Assembly: GCA_041392805.1 (NCBI GenBank)
Contig: JAWKLJ010000002.1
Location: forward strand, 3,363,001 to 3,427,000
Direction of reading: 5' to 3'
Length of the DNA: 64,000 bases
From: Saprospiraceae bacterium
Lineage (GTDB): Bacteria > Bacteroidota > Bacteroidia > Chitinophagales > Saprospiraceae
This document shows, piece by piece, positions 1 through 9,601 of the stretch (position 1 is its first letter; every line of letters starts with the position of its first letter). The notes below the pieces were generated by a model. That model was not told where the DNA came from, ran no database searches, and saw only the letters and a program-made list of their open reading frames with translations. Made by a program: the position numbers and the translations under genes.

Positions 1-3000
1 TAAGTGTTGATTGGCAAGAAATATCAATTTATTCAGCGTCAAACCTTGGGCAAAAATCCTGAATTTTTTTCCATCAGCCTGGCCAATTAAATCATTTAAT
101 TTCGCCCAGCGAATAACTTCCCGCTGCTGGTCCTCCATTGTCTTCAGCAAAACCAAAGCTTTTTGTTCTTGTTTAAAATGCTGTTGGATTCGCTCTCTTA
201 AGGCTCCTATTTCTTGTTGTAAAAGCTGGAAAGCCTCTTCTTGTTCCTCTAAAATAGCCTGCAATGTTTCAATAGGTGCGCTTGGTAAATCTTGTTTCAA
301 CAACCGCTCCAATTCGGCTTGGGTATCCTTTAAGGACTGTCCAAGGGCCAATTGTTCACCTTCCAAGGCCTTTTTAAGCGTTTGTATGCGTTGGAATTCT
401 GGGTCAGATAGCAAGGCTGCTCTGCAAGCGGAGAGGTCCATAAAATGCTGCGCCTGAATGCTTGCTTGCAGGCTTATTGTGGCTTGACTTATTTTGCTAT
501 GGCGTTCGCTTAGGCTTATTCTTTTTTCAATAAGTTGCTGCTCATAACTTTTCAGTTGGGTGTCCAATTGGGTCAGTGCTTGCTGAAGTTTGTTGACTTT
601 TTCGGTCTGGTTACTTAATTTTTGTTCTAATTGTTCTTCTAGCTCCTTTGGGTTTTGTGTTCCTAAAACAGCCGTTCGCTCTGCCTGAATAACGGAAATT
701 TCCTTTTGGATGCGGTCTATTTCTGCTTCTAGTCCAACTAAAATGGCCTTGTTTTCCTGTAGGCGGTTTTCTATTTGTACTTGTTGTAATTGCCGCTTTT
801 CTATTCCATTGTCCAAGGATTGTGCTTGTGCCGTTTTAGCCAAAAAATCTTGGTTTAACAGCTCCAGTTCCTCAAACAATTGGGCCGCCTTTGCCAAATC
901 AAATTGCCTATTATAAGGGGCAATGGTTTCATTAAGGCCCTCCACCATATCATCAAACCGTTTTTTGTAATCAGCCAACTGTTCCTGCACTGCCCGAATT
1001 TTTTCTGCTAGGATATTTATTTTATGCTGTCCTTCTTTTTGGGTTTCCTCCTGCCCTATTAATGTTTTTTCTAGCTGCTCTATCGTTGATTGAAGCTTAA
1101 GCAATTCGGTACGTGCCGATTTCATGTCGGCTATCTTTGCTGCCGATTCTTCCATTTTCAATTGCAGTAGAGAGGTTCTGGTTAGCTTAAAAGCACCATC
1201 TGAAATGAGCGGGCCTACTTTGGCCAATTTCTCTTCATAAGCAAGAATTCGCTGAAATTGCTTAGCTACCTGCCCACTTACTTCCTTTAATTCATTCCCT
1301 GCTAATTGTTCTATCCGCAACTCCAGGGCATCCTGCTGCTTGAGTAGGTTTTTATGTTCCTGGTAAATCACTTCGTACCTGCCTTTCACGCTATCCAAGT
1401 CGCTTTTGGCCTTGTCGACAAACTTTTCATTTCCTTTTCTCTCTTTCTCTGGATGGTGCGTAGCGCCACACAATGGGCACGGCATTCCCTCCTGCAATTG
1501 CTGCCGGTCTTTTTCGTAATTGGCATGCATTTGTTCGAGGTCATAAACATGCTGCTTGTATTCCAAATCAGCCCTCGTCCAATCGAGCACTTCGACAGAG
1601 GACATCAGTTTTTTATGAATGACCATTTCTTCTGACCGCAAGTGGTCTAGCTCTTCTTCAAAACCTGCTAACTCCTCTAAAAGATGTTGGTATTCTTCAT
1701 TCAGCTGAAAAAGCTGCTGAAGGATGACCTGTTGGTTATTGAGTTGTTCAATTTCATCCTGAAGCAGGGCAAGGAGTGCTGACCTGCTTTTAGGAATGGT
1801 ACTGGGGCTGCCTTCTTCAAAGGCTACAATTAGCTGCTGTAATTGTGTTTTTTCACTTTCTATTCTTTTTTGCAGAATAGCAGCCTGCGCTAGGAGGGAT
1901 TGCTGCTCTGCAAGTAAGGTTTTCGCCTCTTTTTCCAATTGCAGCTGTAGACGCATTAGCTCCCGGAGTTCCGTTCTTTTAGCATTGATCAACGGCAATT
2001 GCCCCTGCAAACCCTTGAGGTGGTCATGTTCTGCCAGCCATGCCTGAAGCTCAACCAAGGTTTTCTCTTCTACTTGCTGCAGCTCGTGGATCGCGGCCAA
2101 TTGCTCTTCCCATTGCGAAACGTTCCGCAGCGCCTGCGCGCACTCCTGTTGCTGTTTCTGCAAGGGCCCCTGCCGCTCCGCCAACTGAATGTCTATCGCT
2201 TTGGCTTTTTCTATGTTGGCTTTTTCCAGGGGGTAATTGGATTGCCATTCCGTTAATAGCTGTTGTTCGCCAAGGTATTTCTCTTGTGACTGTATTTGAG
2301 CTTCGTTTAGTTCCTGAATTTGTCTTTCAAGTTGTGCTATTTCTGCCTCGGTTTGTTGGTATAAAGCCTCTTCATTGTCCAGGGTTACCAGTTGCGTTTG
2401 AAAGGGCTGGGCTTTTTGGTGCAGGGCTAATCGATCAAAATCGGCAGCATGCGTTGCTTCTTGCGCTAAAAGGCCGGATTGTTTGCGTTTTAAGGTGTCT
2501 AATTGTGTCTCTAAAGCGATTTTTTGGTTTAATTGCTGGATGCGCTTTCTTTGCTCATCCAGTTCCTTTTTTACTATTGCACTTTCCTTTTCTTTAAGGG
2601 CCAATCCTGTTTGAAGCGTTTCTAAAAGAGAAGGATCGAGCAGCTGTAAACCTTCTTTTTCCTTTTGGAGGGTATCAAGCGCCAGTTGTTCCAACTTGTA
2701 TTTTTCAAAGGCTGCGACTGACAGTTGTGAATACAATTCCGTTCCTGTAATTCGCTCTAGTAGGTCACTCCTGTCCCTGGCATCTGCCTTCAAAAAGGCA
2801 GCGAAATCACCTTGTGACAACAAGACCGAACGAGTAAAACGATCATAATCCAGTCCGGAAGCTTCTTCAACAGCCTGATCAACCTCTTTTATCTTTTCTG
2901 CGATAACGTCGAACTCACCCGTTTTGAGGTTTTTTTGGGCAAATTCTCGTTTGGGCGCCTGGAGTTTTCCGTCCAAACGGTTATTAGCGCGCCAAAGGCC

Positions 3001-3282
3001 CCATTTCGCCCTAAAAACACCTGCAGTTGTTTCAAATTCCACTTCTGCCAGGCAAAAAGCAGCACCATAAGAAAGTACCTCCTTCACTTCCTTGTTTCGA
3101 TGCACCCTTCCATAAAGCCCCAGGGTAAGCCCATCCAATATCGTGGTTTTGCCCGCTCCGGTATCGCCTGTAATGGCAAAAATGCCAGATTCCTCCAGGG
3201 GCGCCACCGAAAAGTCTATCACGGCCGGTTGATCCAGTCGAAGGGAGTTTAGGTTTTGTATGGTTAATCGCAATATTTTCAT
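1..3282 (-). CDS. sbcC: SbcC exonuclease subunit ATPase (3' end outside window)
   Basis: Large subunit of the SbcCD (Mre11-Rad50-like) nuclease that processes DNA ends and hairpins. About 1,094 codons are open on the minus strand, starting at an ATG that begins MKILRLTIQNLNSL. Walker A GDTGAGKTT is at residues 39-47. A long Gln/Glu/Leu-rich coiled coil follows and is broken by a CPLCGATHHP zinc hook (Cys 602 and 605, bases 1468-1479), then by the returning coil. At the window edge the protein reads GLTLNKLIFLANQHL, the stretch just before the ABC signature in SbcC, so the signature and Walker B motifs lie beyond base 1. The start is one base after the sbcD stop, so the two are surely co-transcribed. 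No frameshift was seen in the parts translated. Confidence 0.95.
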   Translation of the reverse strand, partial: MKILRLTIQNLNSLRLDQPAVIDFSVAPLEESGIFAITGDTGAGKTTILDGLTLGLYGRVHRNKEVKEVLSYGAAFCLAEVEFETTAGVFRAKWGLWRANNRLDGKLQAPKREFAQKNLKTGEFDVIAEKIKEVDQAVEEASGLDYDRFTRSVLLSQGDFAAFLKADARDRSDLLERITGTELYSQLSVAAFEKYKLEQLALDTLQKEKEGLQLLDPSLLETLQTGLALKEKESAIVKKELDEQRKRIQQLNQKIALETQLDTLKRKQSGLLAQEATHAADFDRLALHQKAQPFQTQLVTLDNEEALYQQTEAEIAQLERQIQELNEAQIQSQEKYLGEQQLLTEWQSNYPLEKANIEKAKAIDIQLAERQGPLQKQQQECAQALRNVSQWEEQLAAIHELQQVEEKTLVELQAWLAEHDHLKGLQGQLPLINAKRTELRELMRLQLQLEKEAKTLLAEQQSLLAQAAILQKRIESEKTQLQQLIVAFEEGSPSTIPKSRSALLALLQDEIEQLNNQQVILQQLFQLNEEYQHLLEELAGFEEELDHLRSEEMVIHKKLMSSVEVLDWTRADLEYKQHVYDLEQMHANYEKDRQQLQEGMPCPLCGATHHPEKERKGNEKFVDKAKSDLDSVKGRYEVIYQEHKNLLKQQDALELRIEQLAGNELKEVSGQVAKQFQRILAYEEKLAKVGPLISDGAFKLTRTSLLQLKMEESAAKIADMKSARTELLKLQSTIEQLEKTLIGQEETQKEGQHKINILAEKIRAVQEQLADYKKRFDDMVEGLNETIAPYNRQFDLAKAAQLFEELELLNQDFLAKTAQAQSLDNGIEKRQLQQVQIENRLQENKAILVGLEAEIDRIQKEISVIQAERTAVLGTQNPKELEEQLEQKLSNQTEKVNKLQQALTQLDTQLKSYEQQLIEKRISLSERHSKISQATISLQASIQAQHFMDLSACRAALLSDPEFQRIQTLKKALEGEQLALGQSLKDTQAELERLLKQDLPSAPIETLQAILEEQEEAFQLLQQEIGALRERIQQHFKQEQKALVLLKTMEDQQREVIRWAKLNDLIGQADGKKFRIFAQGLTLNKLIFLANQHL

Positions 3283-3283
3283 G

Positions 3284-4510
3284 TCAGCGGCGGTCTTCCT
3301 CTTTTTCTTTCATCCAGTCCTGTAATTCGAGAAAGGTTCTAATCAATTCTTCCATATCTTCAGGTGGACTTCCAAAGCTTTCGCATTTTTTCTTAAATAC
3401 ATCCAAGGCATCCAGTTCACTCAAGTCAGGAGTATCTTCATACTGCCTATCAATGGGTTGATAAGTTCGATTTAATTTTATTTTTAAAACCTCCAGGTCC
3501 ATTTCCGCAGTGAAAGCTTTGAGTTCTTGGTCCAATTGGGGAATCACCTGGTCTGTCTCGACTATGACCTCCACCCAAGGGGTTAATCCTTCTCGCTCTT
3601 TTTCGGCAAAGCGACGTAGGTCCTCTTTTACTTTTGACAAGGGCCCTGCAATGGTTTTTAGACGGCGAAAGACGGGTACCTCCAGTTGTTCAATGGTTTT
3701 GATGGTCTTCTTTTCTGTTTGCAGTAAATAAACTGATTTTGTATCCTGTGTTTCGCTAAAACTGAGGGGAATTAGTGAGCCTGCATATCGGATATGGGGA
3801 TGAGCCCCCACAATTTGTGCCCGATGAATATGCCCCAAGGCAATATAGTCAAATAAGGCAGGAAAATCATCGGCATTGATGTTTTCAATATTTCCAATGT
3901 AGATGTTATCTTGTTTATCTGCCGCCTTGGCCCCGGTGGCATAAAGGTGCCCGGTGGCTATAATAGGTACGTTGGACGCTTCATAGGGCTTGGCCAATTC
4001 GGCCATCGCCTGGTAATGGCGAACCAAGCCTGTTTGTATCCTGGCTATCCTTTCCAGCCCCCCCTCCCCTGCTATGCTCACCTCCAAATCCCTATAGCGC
4101 AAAAAAGGAACTGCCGCAATGAGTAATTCCAGGTCTCCCTTTTCATCTTTTAACAACAATAAATCATCCTCTAAGTGTTCTGCTTTGGCTCCTACGACAT
4201 ATATATTCAAGGCGCGAAGCAAAGCTTTGGGTGCATGGAGCATACTGGGAGAGTCGTGATTCCCTCCTATGATTACAATATGTCGACAGGCTGTTGTAAG
4301 CAACTGCGTCAGGAAGCCGTAATACTGCGTGCGGGCGTAATTGGGCGGATTGCTAATATCGAAGATATCACCTGCCACGATCAATACTTCTATCTGGCGA
4401 TCAAGGATGGTCTGCAATAACCAGTCTAGCGCCAATTGGTGCTCCTCTTCTCTATCATTAAATAAAAAACGCTGTCCTAGATGCCAATCAGCCGTATGCA
4501 GGATATTCAT
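3284..4510 (-). CDS. sbcD: SbcD nuclease subunit
   Basis: Mn-dependent metallophosphoesterase partner of SbcC (408 aa). The open frame extends 40 codons further upstream, but the natural start is the internal ATG giving MNILHTADWHLG, which places the first metal motif (D8, H10) where the family has it; the extra upstream codons come from a repeat element. Further motifs are GDIFD (D48), GNHD (83-86), TGH (H188) and GHIH (226-229), a complete calcineurin-like active site. The C-terminal part carries the capping region. It is immediately upstream of sbcC with a 1-nt gap. Confidence 0.95.
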   Translation of the reverse strand: MNILHTADWHLGQRFLFNDREEEHQLALDWLLQTILDRQIEVLIVAGDIFDISNPPNYARTQYYGFLTQLLTTACRHIVIIGGNHDSPSMLHAPKALLRALNIYVVGAKAEHLEDDLLLLKDEKGDLELLIAAVPFLRYRDLEVSIAGEGGLERIARIQTGLVRHYQAMAELAKPYEASNVPIIATGHLYATGAKAADKQDNIYIGNIENINADDFPALFDYIALGHIHRAQIVGAHPHIRYAGSLIPLSFSETQDTKSVYLLQTEKKTIKTIEQLEVPVFRRLKTIAGPLSKVKEDLRRFAEKEREGLTPWVEVIVETDQVIPQLDQELKAFTAEMDLEVLKIKLNRTYQPIDRQYEDTPDLSELDALDVFKKKCESFGSPPEDMEELIRTFLELQDWMKEKEEDRR

Positions 4511-4533
4511 AAAAATCAATTCATTACATATTC

Positions 4534-4676
4534 GGTTCTCTGACAATTTTTGTGCTTTTGAGTCAAGTGAAAGCAAAAGGCACAGCTTCCTTGCTCCTTC
4601 GCTAAAGCTTCGGCGCACGCGGATGGCCACTTTAGCCTTTCGTTTTCACTTGACCACAATAATTGTCAAAGAAGGA
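4534..4676. repeat. Dispersed palindromic element, family A (copy 1)
   Basis: About 143 bp bounded by long imperfect inverted repeats. The left arm (4534-4572) begins GGTTCTCTGACAATTTTTGT and continues through a TGAGTCAAGTGAAA block; the right arm (4643-4676) contains TTTTCACTTGACC and AATTGTCAAAGAAGGAC. Related copies or half-copies lie at 9548, 19705 and 58945. It separates sbcD from the upstream hydrolase gene, and its right arm supplies that gene's stop codon. There is no transposase inside. Confidence 0.7.
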
Positions 4677-5625
4677 CAAATTCCAAGGCGCGAATCTCCG
4701 ACCAGGAATATTCACTATTTGCCAAACTAAAGCCAACGTGGCCTCCATGCTTAGGCTGTTCAAGATAAATAAAAGGATGGGTTTCGCAAAAAGATTCAGG
4801 ATAACATTCTTTGCTGAGGATCGGATCATTTTTTGCATTGACCAAAAGCGCTGGTATGCGAATGTCTCCCATGTAGTTGATAGCTGAAGCTTTGGTGTAA
4901 AAATCCTGTGCATTGGCATAGCCATTGAGCGGCGCAGAAAAAAATTCATCAAAATCAGTCCATTGCTTAATCTTTTTTAAATTAGACACCTCAATGACTC
5001 CAGGAAATTGTCGATCTTTTTCCACGAGTTTTTTACCTAAACTACGCAAAAATCGCTTACGATAGAAGGCATTTTGTGCTTGATCCAGCAGGCAAACGCT
5101 GGAGCCAAGGTCCACGGGGGTAGAAAAAGCCATAATCTTGGAAATAACAGATGGCATAACGGCAGCATTAACACCGCCATATTTCAAACTGATGCTCCCT
5201 CCCATGCTGAATCCGATCAGGATGATCTCCTCGTAGTCTTTGGTCGCTAAAGCATGTTGAATCACTGCACCGATATCGCCTATTTCGCCGTGATTGTAAA
5301 GGCGTAAATTTCTATTCATCTCGCCACTACAAGATCGGCAATTCCAGGCTATGACATCCCAATCTTGTTCGGCAAAGGCTTTAGCCATGCCTTTGATATA
5401 AATTCGATTTGAATTACCTTCTAAACCATGGGTAAGAATCACCAATTGACGGCTACTGCAGTCAATCCAATCTAAGTCCAGAAAATCCCCGTCAGGCAGC
5501 TCTATTCGTTCTCTTTCGTAAGGGATCACCTGTATTTTGCGGAAGGCCGGTAAAATGGTCTGTAAATGGCCATTAAATTGATAAAACGGGGGGCCAGGGT
5601 AAGAAGAACGCTTGATTAAAGGCAT
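4666..5625 (-). CDS. YheT-type alpha/beta hydrolase
   Basis: 319-residue cytoplasmic alpha/beta-fold hydrolase of the YheT/EMB8 group (members are described as esterase-like; the natural substrate is unknown). It starts MPLIKRSSYPGPP and has the family's FNGHLQTILPA segment (17-27). An oxyanion-region HGLEGNS lies at 66-72, nucleophile elbow GFSMGG with Ser140, likely acid Asp267 in KNDPIL, and His296 in KHGGHVGF, so the triad is intact. It lies 8 bases after the CotH gene at 5634-7223 and probably shares its transcript. The last codons and stop lie in the right arm of a family A repeat, so the C-terminus may have been reset by that insertion. Confidence 0.85.
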   Translation of the reverse strand: MPLIKRSSYPGPPFYQFNGHLQTILPAFRKIQVIPYERERIELPDGDFLDLDWIDCSSRQLVILTHGLEGNSNRIYIKGMAKAFAEQDWDVIAWNCRSCSGEMNRNLRLYNHGEIGDIGAVIQHALATKDYEEIILIGFSMGGSISLKYGGVNAAVMPSVISKIMAFSTPVDLGSSVCLLDQAQNAFYRKRFLRSLGKKLVEKDRQFPGVIEVSNLKKIKQWTDFDEFFSAPLNGYANAQDFYTKASAINYMGDIRIPALLVNAKNDPILSKECYPESFCETHPFIYLEQPKHGGHVGFSLANSEYSWSEIRALEFVLL

Positions 5626-5633
5626 TTTACGGT

Positions 5634-7223
5634 TTACTTTATCTCGTAAAACTCCATCGCTGATCGAGCAGGTGAAAGGCGGGCCGTATGTTCATTTTCC
5701 GCTATGATATAATACTGAACACCCTTGCCCTTTTCAATGGTACAACCCCAAATGCTATCTCCTTCCATTTCATCATGATGACCGCTATCATCAAACATTT
5801 CCACTTTTTGGAAAGGACCATGTGCCTCCGTTCGGTAGTATAACCAGGCACGACTTGCCTTTTCTATTTTGACGTTAAATCCGGTAAATTCTCCATATTC
5901 TATATGCTCAACATTGAGAATATCGGGTTGTTCCATTTTAATTAAAGGATGGCTAGCCAAATACTTGATCCGGGGTTCCATCAATTCTTTAATCCCAACA
6001 ATGGATGCCCCTTCCAGTCGAATAGTTGTATCAAGGTTGGCAGAAAAAGACTCCAGCGAATAGAGCTTATTTTCATCCTCTGACACATTCACTTTAATCA
6101 AATCCTGCAATGCCTTCGCTCGTTCCAGGTATCGGGTACTTAGGAATTGCTCCTCTAGAATGGTTTTTATATGTGCCAAATAAATTTTCCGGTATAAAGG
6201 GTCCTCTAGCAGTTGGGTAACCAAGGGACGTTTTTGATTTTTTTCTTTAAAATGGATAAAAGGACTCAGGGTAGCCATATCCTTATTCGATAAGGCATTA
6301 CCAATTCCCGTCCGCCGAAACCCGCCAAATGCAAGATTCATATCCCATAACAAAGGATGAAAAAGCCCAAAAGTATCCTGATAGAGATAATAATTATGAC
6401 AAAGCTGCCCAATATAACTATCCAGGTTCACTAACACATTATCAAATGCCAGCATCCAGAGCGCCAGGTCAACATCAAGGATGTTTTCAATAGCTGCCAC
6501 CTCTTCGTTAAGCACCCGTGTTAACTCAATAAGGTTGTCCCAGCCCCCTTCGGTCTTCATCTCATAAAGACTCAAATAGCAAGTAGAATCCTGGCCCAGG
6601 TACATCAAGGAAGACTTATCACCTTGTGGACATGTTTCAGGACTTTTCACATGCCAGTTCGGGTCACACTTTACCAATACACCATTGTGCTCTCCGTAGT
6701 ACTGATCTAAAAAAAGCTCATCGATGGATTCTGTATTATTGTATAAACCCAAATATTTGTCATTGACAAATAGTTTAACAAAATTGGCCTTAGGGGCAGG
6801 CATATAAAGCCCAGCAATCTCATAGGCCAAGACTTCTCTCAAAAAGCTGGGATCGCGAAACACATTGGATAATTTAAGGGTCGTAATATTACCCTCCAAA
6901 GCTTGATCCTTGCCCTTATAATCCAATTTTATGTTGAAAGGAAGCTTACTTAAGCCATCACTTCTAACGTTAAAGTAAGAGCTATTCCCCTTATATCTCA
7001 CCCCAACATCTTTAAACTCCTTTCCATTGATCGTAACATCCCCCAAAAGGCGATCATCATCCCCCAACTGCTTTAGCTTGTCGAGCTGTTGATCCCAGTC
7101 AGCTTGCGCAAAATAGAGTTTAATCTCAAGGATATTATCGATGTCAAAGATGTTCTTATCTTGGGTAATCCCCCAAGGCAATGCAGTTAACAGCAAGATG
7201 CAAATGAATAGGAACCTTCGCAT
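5634..7223 (-). CDS. Secreted CotH-family protein (kinase-like), intact active site
   Basis: 529 aa with an N-terminal signal peptide (residues 1-20, ending GIT-QD), so exported. The CotH fold is recognised by VRYKGNSSY (about 75-83), a DPSFLREVLAYEI block, NNTE, and the core with Asp268 (NLDSY), NYYLYQ and LWDMNLAFG (Asp294). CotH of Bacillus is a protein kinase of the spore coat, and the two aspartates match the acids that bind ATP and metal in that family; activity here is inferred. The C-terminus (about 430-529) is a beta-rich add-on domain shared with the neighbour at 7239-8861. The two CotH genes are 15 bases apart and share the same order of motifs, so they are a tandem duplication. 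Confidence 0.85.
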   Translation of the reverse strand: MRRFLFICILLLTALPWGITQDKNIFDIDNILEIKLYFAQADWDQQLDKLKQLGDDDRLLGDVTINGKEFKDVGVRYKGNSSYFNVRSDGLSKLPFNIKLDYKGKDQALEGNITTLKLSNVFRDPSFLREVLAYEIAGLYMPAPKANFVKLFVNDKYLGLYNNTESIDELFLDQYYGEHNGVLVKCDPNWHVKSPETCPQGDKSSLMYLGQDSTCYLSLYEMKTEGGWDNLIELTRVLNEEVAAIENILDVDLALWMLAFDNVLVNLDSYIGQLCHNYYLYQDTFGLFHPLLWDMNLAFGGFRRTGIGNALSNKDMATLSPFIHFKEKNQKRPLVTQLLEDPLYRKIYLAHIKTILEEQFLSTRYLERAKALQDLIKVNVSEDENKLYSLESFSANLDTTIRLEGASIVGIKELMEPRIKYLASHPLIKMEQPDILNVEHIEYGEFTGFNVKIEKASRAWLYYRTEAHGPFQKVEMFDDSGHHDEMEGDSIWGCTIEKGKGVQYYIIAENEHTARLSPARSAMEFYEIK

Positions 7224-7238
7224 AATTTGAGATAATAA

Positions 7239-8861
7239 TTATTTATTCAATTCTATTAGAGAAGCCGAGTGACGCTCCTGGGTGTAATGCATAGGGCTAT
7301 AACTAACAGCCTTGGCATTTTCTGCAAAAATATAATACTCTATCGTGTTTTGCCCAGCAGCAGGTGTAATTTTTGCACCATAAATACCATCATTTGCTTG
7401 TTCATCCGAACTGGCACCATCATCTTGCATCAACATTTCCTTGAAGGATTCTGAGGCATTGAAACGGTAGTAAACATGCACGCGTTTGGCGTATTTCTCT
7501 ACCCTGGCTTGAATATCAAAATCGGAAACCCGCTTGCTAGAAAAACGTTCTCTACGCTTGACTTGCACCTCCGTTATGGCCGGCGGAAGGATAGTGAAAG
7601 TCGGATTCATCTTAAGAAATTCTGCTCTTTTTTCCATAAAATCGACCACCCCTGGAATCCGGCTTTTCTTTCCAATAATCTCTTCCTTACTTTTCAGAAA
7701 ATCGGAAGTAGGATAATATTTATTCACATCTTCCATAAGGGGACTGAGGATTTGCTGCTGCAGGGCTGCTGCTTTTTCGCTAAAGTGCTGATCCTTGAAA
7801 TGGTCGGTCAGGATCGTAAACATATGGCTGAGGTATTGCTTTTGGTATAATTCATTGGACAGCAATTTACTCAACAAAGGCATGCGAGGATTATTGGCGT
7901 GTAATAGGGGGTCAAGTTGAATCAATTGTCGAATACCCAGATCTGATCCTTCGTCCCCTATGTTTTTGAAGCTTCCAAAGGCGAGGTTCAGGTTGGTTAC
8001 AATGGGTACAAAACGCCCATCATTCCCCATATACAGGTAATAATTTGGACTAAATTGACCAGAATAGCTATTAAGGTTAACAATGACATTGTTAAAGGCC
8101 AACATCCAAAGCGCTTTATCAACATCCAATATTTTTTCAATATCTTCAATGTTATTATTGAGTACTTTGGTCAACTGTAAAAGGTGACTCCAATTGGACC
8201 CCTCACTACCCTTGAAGTGGTTTTGCAAACAAGGGATGCCATTATCCTCTAATAAAGAACCATAAATTTTGCTTTTGCAGCCTTCAGGTTCGGTTTGGAC
8301 ATATTCAGGGTCACTTAGAAACAAGTCTCCTTTGTCACTGCCAAAATGGCGGGTGAGAAAAGGGCCTTCTAAAGGTTCAATATTTACAAACAGACCATAA
8401 TAATCGTCATTGATAAAGACCTTTACAAAATTGGCTTTGGGCGTAGGAATATAAGAACCCGCTATTTCATAGGCCAGTACCTCCCTAAGCAAGCTAGGGT
8501 CTCTAATCGCGCTAGACAGGTCCAACATACTGTATCCCATGAATTTTTGCCCAGGCTTTTTAAAGCCCAAATGGATGGTTAGCCCATTTCGTTTATTACC
8601 AGGGGTAAAAGCTTTGCCTGATCGATAGCGCACCCCTGCGCCCTCCATCTGTTGGCCACTAATAGCAATGGTTCCCTCCAATAAGCCATCCCCATTATAG
8701 CGCAGAGAGTCTAGCAAATAGCGCCAATTTTCTTTTTCAAAGGAAATTTTTATTTCCGGTATATTTCCCAAGTCATAAAAGTCATTTTGCGCCAAAAGCT
8801 TGCTGCTGTTAAAAAATAGCAACATTGCTCCTATGATTGGAATAATCAGTTGTTTTTTCAT
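7239..8861 (-). CDS. Secreted CotH-family paralogue, probable pseudokinase
   Basis: 540 aa with a signal peptide (residues 1-25, ending LLAQ). It aligns by eye with the downstream CotH protein along its whole length (VRYRSGK, DPSLLREVLAYEIAGSY, PKANFVKVFINDDYYGL, ILDVDKALWMLAF). Both acids of the predicted active site are replaced: NLDSY becomes NLNSY (Asn264) and LWDMN becomes VTNLN (Asn290). The fold, the NYYLY segment and the C-terminal beta-rich domain are kept, so the gene is under selection but is probably not a kinase. It may act as a partner or regulator of the active copy. First gene of the likely three-gene operon 8861-4666. Confidence 0.8.
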   Translation of the reverse strand: MKKQLIIPIIGAMLLFFNSSKLLAQNDFYDLGNIPEIKISFEKENWRYLLDSLRYNGDGLLEGTIAISGQQMEGAGVRYRSGKAFTPGNKRNGLTIHLGFKKPGQKFMGYSMLDLSSAIRDPSLLREVLAYEIAGSYIPTPKANFVKVFINDDYYGLFVNIEPLEGPFLTRHFGSDKGDLFLSDPEYVQTEPEGCKSKIYGSLLEDNGIPCLQNHFKGSEGSNWSHLLQLTKVLNNNIEDIEKILDVDKALWMLAFNNVIVNLNSYSGQFSPNYYLYMGNDGRFVPIVTNLNLAFGSFKNIGDEGSDLGIRQLIQLDPLLHANNPRMPLLSKLLSNELYQKQYLSHMFTILTDHFKDQHFSEKAAALQQQILSPLMEDVNKYYPTSDFLKSKEEIIGKKSRIPGVVDFMEKRAEFLKMNPTFTILPPAITEVQVKRRERFSSKRVSDFDIQARVEKYAKRVHVYYRFNASESFKEMLMQDDGASSDEQANDGIYGAKITPAAGQNTIEYYIFAENAKAVSYSPMHYTQERHSASLIELNK

Positions 8862-9314
8862 TTTAGATACCTAGTCTTGTTAGCGTAAATATAGAGTAAA
8901 TTTTATTCTCAATAATGACTGCATTTTCATCAGGAGTAACTCCTTCCTGCTAAAATATGTTTCCCAGCCAAGATAATTTAGCATTCAGATATAACTTCGC
9001 AATTATAAAAAATTTAATTCATAACGCCTTTATTGAAATTTAAATGGGTAAGACAGCGGTCAGTTATGGACAAGGAGCGGTATTATTTGTAACATAATCC
9101 GTTTTGACTCGCTCTATCACCAAGGTGTAATTTCTCCTAGCAGAGGGTTTTCAACCATTGGTTGGACCTACAAATTTAGTATTTTTTTCATTTGATGCGC
9201 GCTTTGCAGGTAATATTGATTAAAACTTTCAAACACCTATCACAAATTGGTGTAAAACTGGCTAAGGTTCGAAAGGAAAAAGTGACGCTAATATTTGCTT
9301 TTCTGCCTTTTACC
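8862..9314. other. Intergenic gap, no gene seen
   Basis: About 450 bases between the CotH operon and a small membrane-protein gene. AT-rich, with stops in all frames and no tRNA or strong hairpin. On the minus strand a TATATTTA sequence lies about 30 bases before the CotH start (complement of roughly 8888-8895) and could be its -7 box, one base off the TAnnTTTG consensus. Confidence 0.4.
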
Positions 9315-9536
9315 TCACAGCAGGAGCTGCCGCACATGGACAAACAAATTTAGGCCCATAACCAGGACCAAAACAACAGCAACGATACGCAGTAAAAGCG
9401 TATTCCCCTCGAAAAAAGCCGCTGCTTTGGCTTTTTTCGCTGGATCTTTAATCGTGATTTTCCCAAAGGATAATAAGAGGAAATAAAGGCCCATTCCCAT
9501 AAAAAACAGCTCAACCAATAATCCGATATAATCCAT
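9315..9536 (-). CDS. Small two-helix membrane protein, unknown
   Basis: 73 aa starting MDYIGLLVELFF. Two hydrophobic helices (about 3-24 and 48-66) are separated by a basic loop with KDPAKKAKAAA. I do not recognise the family. A longer in-frame start 24 bases upstream (MSENQK) would lie within a repeat half-element, so the inner ATG is preferred. It lies about 65 bases downstream of the asparaginase-like gene on the same strand. Confidence 0.55.
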   Translation of the reverse strand: MDYIGLLVELFFMGMGLYFLLLSFGKITIKDPAKKAKAAAFFEGNTLLLRIVAVVLVLVMGLNLFVHVRQLLL

Positions 9537-9547
9537 AGTTATTTTTT

Positions 9548-9590
9548 GGTTCTCTGACAATTCTTGTGTTCTGGAGTAAATTGTCAGTGC
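9548..9590. repeat. Family A repeat, short copy
   Basis: Contains GGTTCTCTGACAATTCTTGT followed by AAATTGTCAG, a collapsed version of the 143-bp palindrome at 4534-4676 with nearly all the central part missing. It lies between the asparaginase-like gene and the small membrane-protein gene. Confidence 0.55.
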
Positions 9591-9601
9591 AAGTAATTTT
9601 T

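Noticed and set aside
2935..3252. 105-codon plus-strand frame within sbcC
   Set aside because: Antisense shadow of the SbcC N-terminal domain, whose Walker A and conserved residues define the real frame.
4341..4730. 129-codon plus-strand frame across sbcD and the repeat
   Set aside because: Shadow of the sbcD 5' end plus repeat sequence; no conserved domain.
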